From contig NZ_CP142675.1 of the NCBI RefSeq assembly GCF_036365825.1, positions 868,001 through 932,000 on the forward strand: 64,000 nucleotides of DNA, in the 5' to 3' direction. The position numbers and the translations under genes are program-made. Below, piece after piece: positions 50,705 to 60,949 of the stretch. The DNA comes from Qipengyuania sp. HL-TH1 (lineage in GTDB: Bacteria; Pseudomonadota; Alphaproteobacteria; Sphingomonadales; Sphingomonadaceae). Numbering within the stretch: the first letter of the stretch is position 1; every line of letters begins with the position of its first letter. The notes under the pieces are model-generated. The model worked only from the letters and a program-made list of their open reading frames with translations. It did no database searches and had not been told where the DNA came from.

Positions 50705-53464
50705 ATGTTCAATTCCATCATGAAGACCGTATTCGGTTCGTCCAACGACCGTTATGTCAAATCGATCGGCAAGATCGTCGACCGGATCAACGCGCTCGAA
50801 CCGCAGCTGCAGGCGCTTTCGGACGCAGAACTGGCGGCGCAGACCGACAAGTTCCGCGCGCAGCTGGCCGATGGCAAGACGCTCGACGACATCCTGCCCG
50901 AAGCCTTCGCCACCGTGCGCGAAGCCTCGGTCCGTGTGCTCGGCATGCGCCATTTCGATGTGCAGATGGTCGGCGGTATCGTGCTTCACCGCGGCGAAAT
51001 CGCCGAGATGCGCACGGGTGAGGGCAAGACGCTGGTGGCCACGCTCGCGACCTATCTCAATGCGATCGAGGGCAAGGGTGTCCATATCGTCACCGTCAAC
51101 GACTACCTCGCCGCGCGCGATGCCGAATGGATGGGCCGGCTGCACCAGTTCCTCGGCCTGACTGTCGGCGTGATCGTTCCGAACCTTCCGGAGCACCAGC
51201 GCCGTGAGGCCTATAACGCGGACATCACCTATTCGACCAATAACGAGCTTGGCTTCGATTACCTGCGCGACAACATGAAGCACGAGCGCGGCCAGATGGT
51301 CCAGCGCCCCTTCAATTTCGCTATCGTCGACGAAGTCGATTCGATCCTGATCGACGAGGCCCGTACTCCGCTGATCATCTCCGGCCCGACCGAGGACAAG
51401 TCCGATCTCTACACCTCGATCGACGAGGTGGTGAAGGAGTTCCCCGAGGACTGGTACGAGAAGGACGAAAAGCAGCGCAGCATCCAGCTGACCGAAGAAG
51501 GCACCGAAGCGGTCGAACAGCTGCTGATAGAAAAAGGCCTGCTCGAAACCGACAATCTTTACGATGTCGAGAACACGCAGGTGGTCCACCATCTCGACCA
51601 GGCGCTGCGCGCGGTGCACATGTTCAAGCGCGATACCGATTACATCGTGAAGGACGACAAGGTCGTCATTATCGACGAATTTACCGGCCGCATGATGGAT
51701 GGTCGCCGCTGGTCGAACGGGCTGCACCAGGCAGTCGAGGCCAAGGAAGGCGTCAAGATCGAACCCGAGAACCAGACGCTCGCCTCGATCACCTTCCAGA
51801 ACTATTTCCGCATGTATCCCAAGCTGTCGGGCATGACCGGCACCGCGGCCACCGAAGCGGCCGAATTCTGGGACATCTACAAGATGAACGTGGTCGAGAT
51901 CCCGACCAATGTCCCCGTTTCGCGCATCGACGAGGATGACGAGTTCTACAAGAACACGCAGGACAAGTTCAAAGCCATCGCTAAGGCGATCGCCGAGAAG
52001 AACGCCATTGGCCAGCCGGTGCTGGTCGGCACGGTGTCGATCGAGAAATCGGAAATGCTCAGCGAATTCCTCCGGCAGGAAGGCGTCGAGCACGAGGTTC
52101 TCAACGCGCGCCAGCACGAACGCGAGGCGCATATCGTGGCGCAGGCGGGGCGTATCGGCGCGGTGACCATCGCTACCAACATGGCCGGCCGCGGGACCGA
52201 CATCCAGCTGGGCGGCAATGTCGATTTCCGGATCGGCGACGAGCTCTCCGAGCTTGAGGACGGGGCCAAGAAGGACCTCGAAATCGCTCGCATCACCGCC
52301 GAGGTCGCGGCCGAGCGACAAAAGGTGCTCGAGGCCGGGGGCCTGTTCGTGCTCGGCACCGAACGCCATGAAAGCCGCCGTATCGACAACCAGTTGCGCG
52401 GCCGTTCGGGCCGCCAAGGCGATCCCGGCCTCAGCCGATTCTACCTGTGTCTGGAAGACGATTTGCTGCGCATTTTCGGACCCGACACGCTGTTCTCCAA
52501 GATGCTCAACTCGAATCTCGAGGATGGCGAGGCGATCGGCTCGAAATGGCTCTCTAAGGCGATCGAGACCGCGCAGAAGAAGGTCGAGGCGCGCAATTAC
52601 GAAATCCGTAAGCAGGTCGTCCAATACGACGATGTGATGAACGACCAGCGCAAGGTCATCTACGAACAGCGCGCGGAGATCATGGACAGCGAGGCGGTCG
52701 ACGATGTGGTGGTCGACATGCGTCACGATGCGATCAATTCGATCGTCTCGGAAGCCTGCCCGCCGGGTTCCTATCCCGAGCAGTGGGATATCGAGGCGCT
52801 CAAGACGCGCATTGCCGAAGTGCTGACGATCGAACCGCCGATCGAGCACTGGATCGAGGAAGACCAGGTCGAACCCGAAATCATCGAGGAACGGCTGGCC
52901 AGCGAAATCGATACGATCATGGACAATAAGATCGCTGCGGCCGATCCCGCGCTGTGGCGGCGGATCGAAAAGAGCGTGCTGCTGCAGGAACTCGACGGGC
53001 AGTGGAAGGACCACCTCGCCACGCTCGACGCGCTGCGCCAGGTGGTCGGCCTGCGCGCGCATGCGCAGAAGCAGCCGCTCAACGAATACAAGCAGGAAGC
53101 CTTCAGCCTGTTCGAAACCATGCTCGACAAGCTGCGCGAGACGGTGACCAACAAGCTCATCCGGCTCGAACTGGTCGAACCTGCGCCGTTGCCGCAGGTC
53201 GATCTGCCCGACTTGCCCGACTTCCTTACCGGTCACATCGACCCGCTGACCGGGCTCGACAATTCCAACGACGGCGATGGCTCGGCCGGACGCGCGGCGC
53301 TGTTCGGTGCACTGGCGGGCAGTTCGCGCGCTGCGGTCGGGCCGGGCGGTTCGGTGAGCGAGAACCCCTATGCGGGCATGGACATCAGCCGCAACGCGCC
53401 GTGCCCGTGCGGTTCGGGCAACAAGTACAAGCATTGCCACGGCGCCATCAGCGCCAATGCGTGA
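50705..53464 (+). CDS. secA: Preprotein translocase ATPase SecA
   Basis: 919 aa from ATG 50705. Motor of the Sec export pathway at the inner membrane. NBD1 has Walker [30 protein letters not shown] and Walker [21 protein letters not shown]; the preprotein cross-linking domain follows; NBD2 has [30 protein letters not shown] and [16 protein letters not shown]. The C-terminal SEC-C tail, [16 protein letters not shown], binds zinc and SecB. An alternate start at codon 6 ([10 protein letters not shown]) is possible. The ribosome site GGAAGG is about 13 nt before the ATG and lies within reach of an upstream CTTCC. Monocistronic apart from the upstream small gene. Confidence 0.96.
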   Translation: MFNSIMKTVFGSSNDRYVKSIGKIVDRINALEPQLQALSDAELAAQTDKFRAQLADGKTLDDILPEAFATVREASVRVLGMRHFDVQMVGGIVLHRGEIAEMRTGEGKTLVATLATYLNAIEGKGVHIVTVNDYLAARDAEWMGRLHQFLGLTVGVIVPNLPEHQRREAYNADITYSTNNELGFDYLRDNMKHERGQMVQRPFNFAIVDEVDSILIDEARTPLIISGPTEDKSDLYTSIDEVVKEFPEDWYEKDEKQRSIQLTEEGTEAVEQLLIEKGLLETDNLYDVENTQVVHHLDQALRAVHMFKRDTDYIVKDDKVVIIDEFTGRMMDGRRWSNGLHQAVEAKEGVKIEPENQTLASITFQNYFRMYPKLSGMTGTAATEAAEFWDIYKMNVVEIPTNVPVSRIDEDDEFYKNTQDKFKAIAKAIAEKNAIGQPVLVGTVSIEKSEMLSEFLRQEGVEHEVLNARQHEREAHIVAQAGRIGAVTIATNMAGRGTDIQLGGNVDFRIGDELSELEDGAKKDLEIARITAEVAAERQKVLEAGGLFVLGTERHESRRIDNQLRGRSGRQGDPGLSRFYLCLEDDLLRIFGPDTLFSKMLNSNLEDGEAIGSKWLSKAIETAQKKVEARNYEIRKQVVQYDDVMNDQRKVIYEQRAEIMDSEAVDDVVVDMRHDAINSIVSEACPPGSYPEQWDIEALKTRIAEVLTIEPPIEHWIEEDQVEPEIIEERLASEIDTIMDNKIAAADPALWRRIEKSVLLQELDGQWKDHLATLDALRQVVGLRAHAQKQPLNEYKQEAFSLFETMLDKLRETVTNKLIRLELVEPAPLPQVDLPDLPDFLTGHIDPLTGLDNSNDGDGSAGRAALFGALAGSSRAAVGPGGSVSENPYAGMDISRNAPCPCGSGNKYKHCHGAISANA

Positions 53465-53488
53465 TGCCCGGTCGGGGCAGCTCTGCCG

Positions 53489-54106
53489 CTAGGTGCGGCG
53501 GGGCTGCCTGACCATCGGTACCAGTGGCGGGCTGCCGGGTTCCGGATGGATCGGGACGCCAAAGGGCTCGAAGCCGCAGGACGTATAGAAGCCGGTGTTC
53601 GCCGGGTTCGAATTCTCGAGATAGGCGGGCAGCTGCATCCGGTCGCAGGCATCGAGCACCGGCCGGATCAGCTTGCGCCCCAGTCCCTTGCCCTGCGCCG
53701 CCGGACGCAGGCCGATACTGAACAGATAGGCGTGATCGAAGGCGGGATGGCACTGCGCCATTGCATCGCCGGTACGGATCCCGCGCGCCACCGCTCCCGG
53801 TCCGCAGCGAAACAGCGTGGGGAGGGCGAAAGCGGCATAATCCCGCAGCGAAAAGCTCGCCTCGCCGCCGGGCAACATCCACATGCACGCGCCCTCGTCG
53901 CCCAGCGAATAGCTATAGCCGCGCGGGACGTAGATGCGCCGCGCCTGCAGGTGGAACAGGTTGCGGATCCCGGCGAACTTGCCGAACAGCCAGAGGTTGA
54001 AAGGATCGTTGCGGAAGGCCTCGGCGGTGATGTCGCCGATCCTGCGGGCATCGCCAGGCCCGGCGCGGACAAGCGCCTCGCCAAGTTCGATGTTACCTGC
54101 CTGCAT
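53489..54106 (-). CDS. GNAT-family N-acetyltransferase
   Basis: 205 aa. GNAT fold with the acetyl-CoA pyrophosphate-binding motif A in LFSIGLRPAAQGKGLGRKLI (Q/RxxGxG/A), then LENSNPANTGFYTSCGFEPF (motif B). N-terminal ALVRAGPGDARRIGDITAEA is the usual opening; CMWMLPGGEASFSLRDYAAF is typical of the larger cytosolic GNATs. The substrate is not predictable. It converges on secA (24 bp) and diverges from the TauE-like gene (63 bp). Confidence 0.85.
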   Translation of the reverse strand: MQAGNIELGEALVRAGPGDARRIGDITAEAFRNDPFNLWLFGKFAGIRNLFHLQARRIYVPRGYSYSLGDEGACMWMLPGGEASFSLRDYAAFALPTLFRCGPGAVARGIRTGDAMAQCHPAFDHAYLFSIGLRPAAQGKGLGRKLIRPVLDACDRMQLPAYLENSNPANTGFYTSCGFEPFGVPIHPEPGSPPLVPMVRQPRRT

Positions 54107-54169
54107 TATCCCTCGTCCTCCCGTGCCGCGACGCTAGCGCGCTGCGCGGTGGCGGTCTAGGCGAGCGCC

Positions 54170-54910
54170 ATGGCCTCCCTCGTCGTCGCATTTTTCGTGG
54201 CAGCTTTGCTCTATGCCAGCGTCGGGTTCGGTGGCGGGTCGACCTACACCGCGCTGCTGGCGCTCGCCGAGATCGACTATCGCCTGCTTCCGCTGCTGTC
54301 GCTGGCGTGCAATATCGTGGTGGTGGCGGGCAGTTCGCTGCGCTTTGCCCGCGCCAAGGTAACGCCGTGGCGAAATGCGTTGCTGCTGACGGGGGTCGCG
54401 GCGCCCGCCGCCTTGCTCGGCGGCCTCACCCCGATCGACGAGACGACATTCCTCACCATTCTCGGGGCCAGCCTCGTCCTGACCGCGCTGACGCTCCTGC
54501 TGCGACCGCGCGATACGGCGACGGGAGCGCCGCCGCGGTTCGCGCGGCTGATGCCGGTGCTGGCGGTGCCCCTCGGCTATCTCGCGGGTCTGGTCGGCAT
54601 TGGCGGGGGGATATTCCTCGCCCCGTTCCTGCACCTGACGCGCTGGGACAGCGCGCGCGCAATTGCCGCGACTGCGAGCCTGTTCATCCTCGTCAATTCG
54701 CTGTTCGGTCTGGCGGGGCAATTGCTCAAGGGCGGCACGGGACGCCTCGGTGCCGCGATCGATTTCGGCCTGCCGCTGCTGGTCGCGGTCGCGATCGGCG
54801 GGCAGATCGGCAGCCTGCTGGCGCTCAAATACCTGCCGCAACGCTGGATCCGCTACGGCACAGCCGCGCTCACCGCCTGGGTGGGCGGGCGCTTGCTGCT
54901 GAATGTATGA
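54170..54910 (+). CDS. TauE/SafE-family membrane exporter
   Basis: 246 aa with about eight hydrophobic helices. Two related halves each have the Gly-rich signature, FGGGSTYTALLALAEIDYRL in the first and LAGLVGIGGGIFLAPFLHL in the second. TauE/SafE proteins export sulfite, sulfoacetate or other organosulfonates; substrate unknown here. No taurine, sulfite oxidase or cysteine genes nearby. It ends 7 bp before the convergent tRNA-Asn gene. Confidence 0.85.
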   Translation: MASLVVAFFVAALLYASVGFGGGSTYTALLALAEIDYRLLPLLSLACNIVVVAGSSLRFARAKVTPWRNALLLTGVAAPAALLGGLTPIDETTFLTILGASLVLTALTLLLRPRDTATGAPPRFARLMPVLAVPLGYLAGLVGIGGGIFLAPFLHLTRWDSARAIAATASLFILVNSLFGLAGQLLKGGTGRLGAAIDFGLPLLVAVAIGGQIGSLLALKYLPQRWIRYGTAALTAWVGGRLLLNV

Positions 54911-54916
54911 GAAAAG

Positions 54917-54991
54917 TGGCTCCCCGAGTTGGATTCGAACCAACGACCAAGTGATTAACAGTCACCTACTCTACCGCTGAGCTATCGGGGA
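54917..54991 (-). tRNA. tRNA-Asn (anticodon GTT)
   Basis: 75 nt on the minus strand: acceptor TCCCCGA/TCGGGGA, D-arm TAGCTCAGCGGTAGAG, anticodon stem GTGAC/ATCAC-type with loop CTGTTAA (anticodon GTT), T-arm with GGTTCGAATCC, discriminator G and encoded CCA. Single gene; the upstream gap to nadK (about 97 bp) holds its promoter. Confidence 0.97.
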
Positions 54992-55088
54992 GCAGCCCGC
55001 TGGGCAGGGGTGCGCCTATATGGGCGGTCATACGGTTTGGCAAGCGGGCAAATGGCAAAAATTGTGCGCCGCGGTTCCGCTGTGCCGC

Positions 55089-55871
55089 TCAGACCACGAA
55101 CTGCTCGGCGACGATGCGCTCGTCGAGCGCGTGGCCGGGGTCGAACAGCAACGTCAATTCGCTGTCGCGGGCGATTTCGAGGTTCACTTCCGCCACATCG
55201 CGCAGTTCGCGCTGGTCGGCCACGACCGAGACCGGGCGTTTCTCCTGCTCGAGCACGCGCAGCGTGATGCGGCTGCGGTCGGGCAGGATCGCGCCGTGCC
55301 AGCGGCGCGGGCGGAAGGGGCTGATCGGGGTGAGCGCGAGCAGGTTCGAATCGAGCGGCAGGATCGGGCCGTCGGCCGAGAGGTTGTAGGCGGTCGATCC
55401 TGCGGGGGTGGCGAGCAACACGCCATCGCAGACCAGCTCGGGGATCCGCACCTTGTCGTCGACGGTCACTTCGAGCTTGGCGGTCTGGCGCGTCTCACGC
55501 AGCAGGCTGACCTCGTTGATCGCGCAGAAGGTGTGCTGCGCGCCAGCCTGCGTGGTCGCTTCCATCCGCAACGGGGCGATATGGTGGCGCTTGGCCCGCC
55601 CGATCCGCTTGAGCAGCGTTTCGGGGTTGCGGTTGCGGTTCATCAGGAAGCCGACCGTGCCGAGGTTGAGCCCGTAGGCGGGAATGATCCGGCCGCTGTC
55701 GAGCATGGCATGCAGCGTCTGGAGCATGAAACCATCGCCGCCGAGCACGACCACCGCATCGGCTTCTTCGAGCGGCACCCAGTCGGCGACCGCGCGGAAT
55801 TCCTTGTCGGCGGCTTCCTGCGCACGCGGGGCGTCGGACACGAGCAAGGCCAGTCGGCTGAATTCGGACAT
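55089..55871 (-). CDS. nadK: NAD kinase
   Basis: 260 aa from ATG 55871 (MSEFSRLALLVSDAPRAQEA); the frame extends to 55916. It phosphorylates NAD+ to NADP+. The GGDG loop is in VVVLGGDGFMLQTLH, the second conserved segment is PAYGLNLGTVGFLMN, and NEVSLLRE, DGVLLATPAGSTAYNLSADG (conserved TPTGSTAY-like site) and LDSNLLALTPISPFRPR follow. Lineage length (260 aa) is shorter than the E. coli enzyme (292 aa), as in other alphaproteobacteria. Together with nadE at the start of the window it covers the last steps of pyridine nucleotide synthesis, but the two are 50 kb apart. Confidence 0.93.
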   Translation of the reverse strand: MSEFSRLALLVSDAPRAQEAADKEFRAVADWVPLEEADAVVVLGGDGFMLQTLHAMLDSGRIIPAYGLNLGTVGFLMNRNRNPETLLKRIGRAKRHHIAPLRMEATTQAGAQHTFCAINEVSLLRETRQTAKLEVTVDDKVRIPELVCDGVLLATPAGSTAYNLSADGPILPLDSNLLALTPISPFRPRRWHGAILPDRSRITLRVLEQEKRPVSVVADQRELRDVAEVNLEIARDSELTLLFDPGHALDERIVAEQFVV

Positions 55872-56003
55872 GGGTCCCCTCGCATCCTCCCGTGCCGGGA
55901 CGAGCTCGCCGGGCACGCGGGTTTCCTATGGTCGCGCGTCCCATTTGGCAACACACTGCAAAAACTGATACCGCTTAGCCCCGGGCCTCATAAGGACTGT
56001 CAC

Positions 56004-57320
56004 ATGGCCAGCATACCCAGCGACACAACCGGCGACACGCGCGATGCGCTAACCGGCCTGGCGGACCAGTCCCAGGCGCGCGAGACGATCGAGCGCTGGC
56101 TGGCTGAATGGCCCCGCGACACGATCGCCTGCCCCATGCACGCGATGATGATCACGCTCGGGCGGATCGATACGGTGAATGTCGCCTTCGGGGAATCGGC
56201 GGGCGACGGGGCGCTGGTCGAAGTGGCGCAGCGCATCCGGCATTTCGCGGGCGACGAACTCGAAAGCAGCAGCGCCTGGACCGCGGCGCGCCTTGGCGGG
56301 GGCAATTTCCTCCTCGTTGCGCGGCAGGAATGCAGCCGCGAACGCTGGCAGTGGCTGGCCGAGGCGCTGGCCGATGCCATCGGCATGCCGATCGCCAATC
56401 CCGAGGGCGGAGCGAGCCTGCGGCTGTGGCCGCGCATCGCCCTGATGCGCGTGACCCAGAACGACGATCCCGACAGCGTGCTCGATCGCCTGTCGGAAGT
56501 CGCCGCCCGCATGCGCGACAGCGCGCGGCGGCGGATCGACTGGTCGACGGGCGATGTCGCGCGCTCGGGCCGCTCGAACCAGCAGCTCGAAGCGGATCTG
56601 CTCGCGGCAATCGACCGCAACGAGATCGAGATCCTCTTCCAACCGCAATACGCGCTCGACGACGACCGGTTGATCGGGGCCGAGGCGCTGGCCCGCTGGG
56701 ACCATCCGGTGATCGGCCGCATTGGCGGCGGGACGCTGTTCCAGGTTGCCGAGCGGGCCGACCATGTGGCGCACCTGTCACGCCATATCGTGATGCGCGC
56801 GCTGGAAAAGGCGCTGCACTGGCCCGAGCACCTGCAGCTGTCGCTCAACATCACCCCACAAGATCTGGCGGCAGAGAATTTCGCCATCGATTTTGCACAG
56901 ATGGCGGAAAAGACGGGCTTCCCGCTCGAGCGGATCACGCTGGAAATTGTCGAGCAGGTGCTGCTCGCCGATCTCGACCGTGTCTGCCGCGTGCTCGAAC
57001 AGTTGAAACTGTTCGGCATCTGCATCGCGCTGGACGATTTCGGCGCAGGCTTCTGCAACTTCCGCTATCTCAAGGTCCTGCCAATCGACTCTCTCAAGCT
57101 CGATCGCTCGATGCTCGACGGCGTGTTGGACGACGAGCGCGACCGGGCGGTGATCCGCGCGATCATAGCGATGGCCGAGGCGCTCGACCTGCAGGTGCTG
57201 GTCGAGGGAGTCGAGACCGAGGAGCAGCGCGAATTCGTCCGCAAGGAAGGGTGTAAATATTACCAGGGGTTCCTGCGCGCCAAGCCGATGAGCGCAAGCG
57301 CGTTCCTCAGCCTGACCTGA
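56004..57320 (+). CDS. EAL-domain c-di-GMP phosphodiesterase with degenerate GGDEF domain
   Basis: 438 aa, no signal peptide or TM helix; ATG 56004 with AAGGA about 8 nt upstream. N-terminal GGDEF-like domain (about 10-190): DALTGLADQ and ARLGGGNFLLVARQE, where the GGDEF signature is GGGNF, so diguanylate cyclase activity is unlikely. C-terminal EAL domain has catalytic residues: GAEALARWDH (EAL), SLNITPQDL, LEIVEQ, ALDDFGAGFCNFRYL (DDFG-G), IDSLKLDRSML, VEGVETEEQ and KYYQGFLRAKPM. It probably degrades c-di-GMP in the cytosol, with the GGDEF half possibly binding GTP to regulate it. Its stop is 6 bp from convergent mfd. Confidence 0.9.
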   Translation: MASIPSDTTGDTRDALTGLADQSQARETIERWLAEWPRDTIACPMHAMMITLGRIDTVNVAFGESAGDGALVEVAQRIRHFAGDELESSSAWTAARLGGGNFLLVARQECSRERWQWLAEALADAIGMPIANPEGGASLRLWPRIALMRVTQNDDPDSVLDRLSEVAARMRDSARRRIDWSTGDVARSGRSNQQLEADLLAAIDRNEIEILFQPQYALDDDRLIGAEALARWDHPVIGRIGGGTLFQVAERADHVAHLSRHIVMRALEKALHWPEHLQLSLNITPQDLAAENFAIDFAQMAEKTGFPLERITLEIVEQVLLADLDRVCRVLEQLKLFGICIALDDFGAGFCNFRYLKVLPIDSLKLDRSMLDGVLDDERDRAVIRAIIAMAEALDLQVLVEGVETEEQREFVRKEGCKYYQGFLRAKPMSASAFLSLT

Positions 57321-57326
57321 CGGAAC

Positions 57327-60300
57327 CTAGGCCCCCGCGTTCTCGCGCTTGCGCGATTTCCTGACGATACCCGACAGCCCCTTGGTCAGCTGGATCAAGC
57401 CGTTGAGGCGGCTTTCGGGCGAACCCCATGCGCGGCTGATGACCAGCTTCATGTCGGGGCGCAGCTTGGCGGTGCCCTTCAGCCGGTCGACATAGGCGAG
57501 CAGCCCCACCGGATCGGGGAAATCGTCCTGGTGGAAGGTCACCAGCGTACCCTGCGCCCCGACATCGATCTTGGCGATATTGGCCTCGATCGCCTGGTGC
57601 TTGATCTCGATCAGCTTGACGAGATTGGCGGTGGCAGCGGGTAGATCGCCGAAGCGGTCGATCATCTCGGCGGCCAGCGCATCGATCTCGGGCTTGTCCT
57701 GCGCATCGTTGAGGCGGCGGTAAAGAGCCATGCGCACCGCGAGGTCGGGGACGTAGTTCTCGGGGATCATAATCGGCGCATCGACGGTGATCTGCGGGCT
57801 GACGCGTTCGGGCTTGGCTTCCAGCCCCAGTTCGCCCGCCTTGGCTGCAAGGATCGCATCCTCCAGCATCGATTGGTAGAGTTCGAACCCGACCTCGCGG
57901 ATGTGGCCCGATTGTTCGTCGCCAAGCAGATTGCCCGCACCGCGAATGTCGAGATCGTGACTGGCAAGCTGGAAGCCTGCGCCGAGACTGTCGAGATCGC
58001 CCAGCACCTTGAGGCGCTTTTCCGCCACTTCGGACAATTGCGTGTCGGTGGCGTAGGTGAGATAGGCATAGGCGCGCAGCTTCGAACGGCCCACGCGTCC
58101 GCGCAGCTGGTAGAGCTGGGCGAGGCCGAAAATATCGGCGCGGTGGATGATGATCGTGTTCGCGCTGGGCAAGTCGAGCCCACTTTCGACAATGGTAGTC
58201 GCCAGCAGCACTTCGTATTTGCCCTCGTAGAAGGCGCTCATCCGCTCCTCGATCTCGCCTGCACCCATCTGGCCATGCGCGGCGACGAATTTGACCTCGG
58301 GCACGTGCTCGTGGAGCCAGTCGGAAATGGCTTCCATGTCGGAAATCCGGGGCACGACGATGAAGCTTTGCCCGCCGCGGTGATGTTCGCGCAGCAGGGC
58401 TTCGCGCATCACCATGTCGTCCCACTCCATCACATAGGTACGCACCGCGAGGCGGTCGACCGGCGGGGTCTGGATGGTCGACAGCTCTCGCAGCCCGGTC
58501 ATCGCCATTTGCAGCGTACGCGGGATCGGCGTGGCGGTGAGCGTGAGCATATGCACGTCGGCGCGCAATTGCTTGAGCTTTTCCTTATGCGTGACGCCGA
58601 AGCGCTGTTCCTCGTCGACGATGACCAGTCCGAGGTTCTTGAAGTTGGTCTGCTTCGACAGGATCGCATGCGTGCCGACGACGATATCGACCTGCCCATC
58701 GGCCAGCCCCGCGCGCGTTTCCTTCACCTCGCGCGCCGGGACGAGCCGCGACAGGCGGCCGACCTTGAGCGGGAAGCCGTTGAAGCGCGCAGCGAAATTC
58801 TCGAAATGCTGGCGCGCGAGCAGGGTGGTCGGCGCGACCACCGCGACCTGCTGGCCGTTCATTGCCGCGACGAAGGCGGCGCGCAGTGCGACCTCGGTCT
58901 TGCCGAACCCGACATCGCCGCAGACCAGCCGGTCCATCGGCTTGCCACTTTCGAGGTCGCCAAGGACATCCTCGATCGCGCGTTCCTGGTCGTCGGTTTC
59001 TTCCCACGGGAAGCGGTCGAGGAACTGGTTGTAGGGGCCGTCCTCCACCTCCAGCACGGGGGCTTTCTTCAGTGCACGCTGAGCGGCGACCTGCATCAGT
59101 TCGCCGGCAATCTCGAGGATCCGCTCCTTCAGCCGCGCGCGGCGTTTCTGCCATGCTTCGCCGCCGAGCCGGTCGAGCTGCACCGCCTCTTCGGACGAGC
59201 CATAGCGGCTGAGGACGTCGATATTCTCGACCGGGATGAACAGCTTGTCGCCGCCCTTGTATTCGAGCTGGACGCAATCGTGCTTGGACTTGCCCACCGC
59301 GATCGGTTCGAGACCGAGATATTTGCCGATTCCGTGTTCGGTGTGGACGATCAGATCGCCTACGCTGAGCGCCTGCAATTCGGCGAGGAAGGCGTCGGCA
59401 TCCTTGCGCTTCTTCTTGCGCCGCACCAGCCGGTCGCCAAGGATGTCCTGCTCGGTCAGCAGTTCGAGCTCGTCATTGGCGAAGCTGGCTTCGATGGGCA
59501 GGATCATCGCCGTGGGCCTGGGTACGCCCGATCCCTTCGCAGCCGAGAGGCCCAGCGCTTCCTGCCAGGTGTCGGCCATCTGTACCGGCGTACCTGCTTC
59601 CTCCAGGATCGAGGCGATGCGCGCGCGGCTACCCTTGGAATAGGCGGCGAGCAGCGGACGCTTGCCCGCTTTCGCCAGCGCTTTGAGGTGGTCGGCCAGC
59701 ACGGGATAGACATTGTCCCCGCGGGCACGTTCGGGCGCGAAGTCGCGGCCCGAGCGGAAGCCGAAATTCACCACCTTGGCGCTTTCGGGTTCATCGAAAG
59801 GCGTCGCGCGGTGGGCGGGGGCGGCAGCAAGGCCGGCCTTGAATTCGCCCGCAGTGAGATAGAGCGCATCGGGCTTCAGGGGCCGGTAATTGCCCTTGGC
59901 CTGTCCAGTGATGGCGGTGCGCTGGTCGTAATAATCGCCGATATCCTTCACGCGCTCGTCCGCAGCGGCCAGCGCCGCCTGGTCGATCACGATGAGGTCG
60001 TCCTTGCCGAGATGGTCGAACAGCGTGGCCAGCTTGTCCTCGAACAAGGGCAGCCAGTGCTCCATCCCCGCCAGCCTACGCCCCTCGCTGATGGCTTCGT
60101 AAAGCGGGTCCTGCGTGGCATTGGCGCCGAACATCTCGCGGTAGCGGCTGCGGAACCGCTTGATGCTGTCATCGTCGAGCAGCGCTTCGCTGGCGGGCAG
60201 CAACAGGTGCGACTGGAGCCGCCCGGTGCTCATCTGCGTATTGGGATCGAAGGTGCGCAGGCTCTCCAATTCGTCGCCGAAGAAGTCGAGCCGCAGCGCC

Positions 60301-60833
60301 TCTTCCATACCGCTCGGGAAAATGTCGACGATCGAACCGCGGACGGCATATTCGCCCTTGTCGATCACCGTGTCCGCACGGCTGTAGCCCTGCCGCTGGA
60401 GCAACGCGGCGAGGCTCTCGCGCCCGATCTCGGTCCCCACCTTGAACTCGCGCACGCTTTCGCGGATGCGGAACGGGGTGAGCACGCGCTGGAGAACGGC
60501 GTTGGCGGTGGTAACGATCAGCTGCGCCTTGGCCTTGCCCGTCTGCAGCCGGTGAAGCGCGGCCAGCCGGCGTGCGCTGATCGACAGCGCCGGGCTGGCG
60601 CGGTCGTAGGGCAGCGAATCCCACGCGGGAAATTCGATCACGTCGAGTTCGGGGGCGAAGAACGCCGCCGCCTCGACGATCCCGCGCATCGCTGCATCGT
60701 CGGGTGCGATGAACACCGCGCGCCCCGTGCTGGCGCGGGCCAGATCGGCCAGGACCAGCGGCTGCGCGCCCCGTGCCACCTGCGCCAGCGTGAGCGGTTC
60801 GCGGGCGTTCAGGATATTGGAAAGATCGGACAT
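57327..60833 (-). CDS. mfd: Transcription-repair coupling factor
   Basis: 1168 aa, close to the E. coli length (1148). It removes stalled RNA polymerase at lesions and recruits UvrA. N-terminal UvrB-like domains (FFAPELDVIEFPAWDSLPYD, RFRSRYREMFGANATQDPLY). The CarD-like RNAP-interaction domain starts VGDLIVHTEHGIGKYLGLE. The RecG-like translocase has Walker A CGDVGFGKTEVALRAAFVAA, VVAPTTLLARQHFENF, DEEQRFGVTHKEKLK, LTATPIPRTLQMAMTGLREL and QLRGRVGRSKLRAYAYLTY. The C-terminal domain (VSPQITVDAPIMIPENYVPD) is present. A hairpin and 116 bp separate it from sdhE on the same strand. No defect seen. Confidence 0.96.
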   Translation of the reverse strand: MSDLSNILNAREPLTLAQVARGAQPLVLADLARASTGRAVFIAPDDAAMRGIVEAAAFFAPELDVIEFPAWDSLPYDRASPALSISARRLAALHRLQTGKAKAQLIVTTANAVLQRVLTPFRIRESVREFKVGTEIGRESLAALLQRQGYSRADTVIDKGEYAVRGSIVDIFPSGMEEALRLDFFGDELESLRTFDPNTQMSTGRLQSHLLLPASEALLDDDSIKRFRSRYREMFGANATQDPLYEAISEGRRLAGMEHWLPLFEDKLATLFDHLGKDDLIVIDQAALAAADERVKDIGDYYDQRTAITGQAKGNYRPLKPDALYLTAGEFKAGLAAAPAHRATPFDEPESAKVVNFGFRSGRDFAPERARGDNVYPVLADHLKALAKAGKRPLLAAYSKGSRARIASILEEAGTPVQMADTWQEALGLSAAKGSGVPRPTAMILPIEASFANDELELLTEQDILGDRLVRRKKKRKDADAFLAELQALSVGDLIVHTEHGIGKYLGLEPIAVGKSKHDCVQLEYKGGDKLFIPVENIDVLSRYGSSEEAVQLDRLGGEAWQKRRARLKERILEIAGELMQVAAQRALKKAPVLEVEDGPYNQFLDRFPWEETDDQERAIEDVLGDLESGKPMDRLVCGDVGFGKTEVALRAAFVAAMNGQQVAVVAPTTLLARQHFENFAARFNGFPLKVGRLSRLVPAREVKETRAGLADGQVDIVVGTHAILSKQTNFKNLGLVIVDEEQRFGVTHKEKLKQLRADVHMLTLTATPIPRTLQMAMTGLRELSTIQTPPVDRLAVRTYVMEWDDMVMREALLREHHRGGQSFIVVPRISDMEAISDWLHEHVPEVKFVAAHGQMGAGEIEERMSAFYEGKYEVLLATTIVESGLDLPSANTIIIHRADIFGLAQLYQLRGRVGRSKLRAYAYLTYATDTQLSEVAEKRLKVLGDLDSLGAGFQLASHDLDIRGAGNLLGDEQSGHIREVGFELYQSMLEDAILAAKAGELGLEAKPERVSPQITVDAPIMIPENYVPDLAVRMALYRRLNDAQDKPEIDALAAEMIDRFGDLPAATANLVKLIEIKHQAIEANIAKIDVGAQGTLVTFHQDDFPDPVGLLAYVDRLKGTAKLRPDMKLVISRAWGSPESRLNGLIQLTKGLSGIVRKSRKRENAGA

Positions 60834-60882
60834 CGTGTTCCTAGCGTTCGAAGGGGCCGCGCGTTCCGCACACGCAAGAATG

Positions 60883-60906
60883 CCCCCTGCCCGGACGGGA
60901 AGGGGG
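60883..60906 (-). terminator. GC-rich hairpin between sdhE and mfd
   Basis: Arms CCCCC (60883-60887) and GGGGG (60902-60906) enclose CCCG/CGGG on the minus strand. Only a weak U-tract (CATTCTTG) follows. Either a weak terminator of sdhE or a structure in the mfd leader. Confidence 0.35.
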
Positions 60907-60949
60907 TGCGCGGTGTGCGAATAGGGAGATAGGGGCTGTGGCTAGCCCG

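Noticed and set aside
53668..54084. Long frames opposite or out of phase with the GNAT gene
   Set aside because: Low-complexity Arg/Ser/Ala-rich shadow frames without domains.
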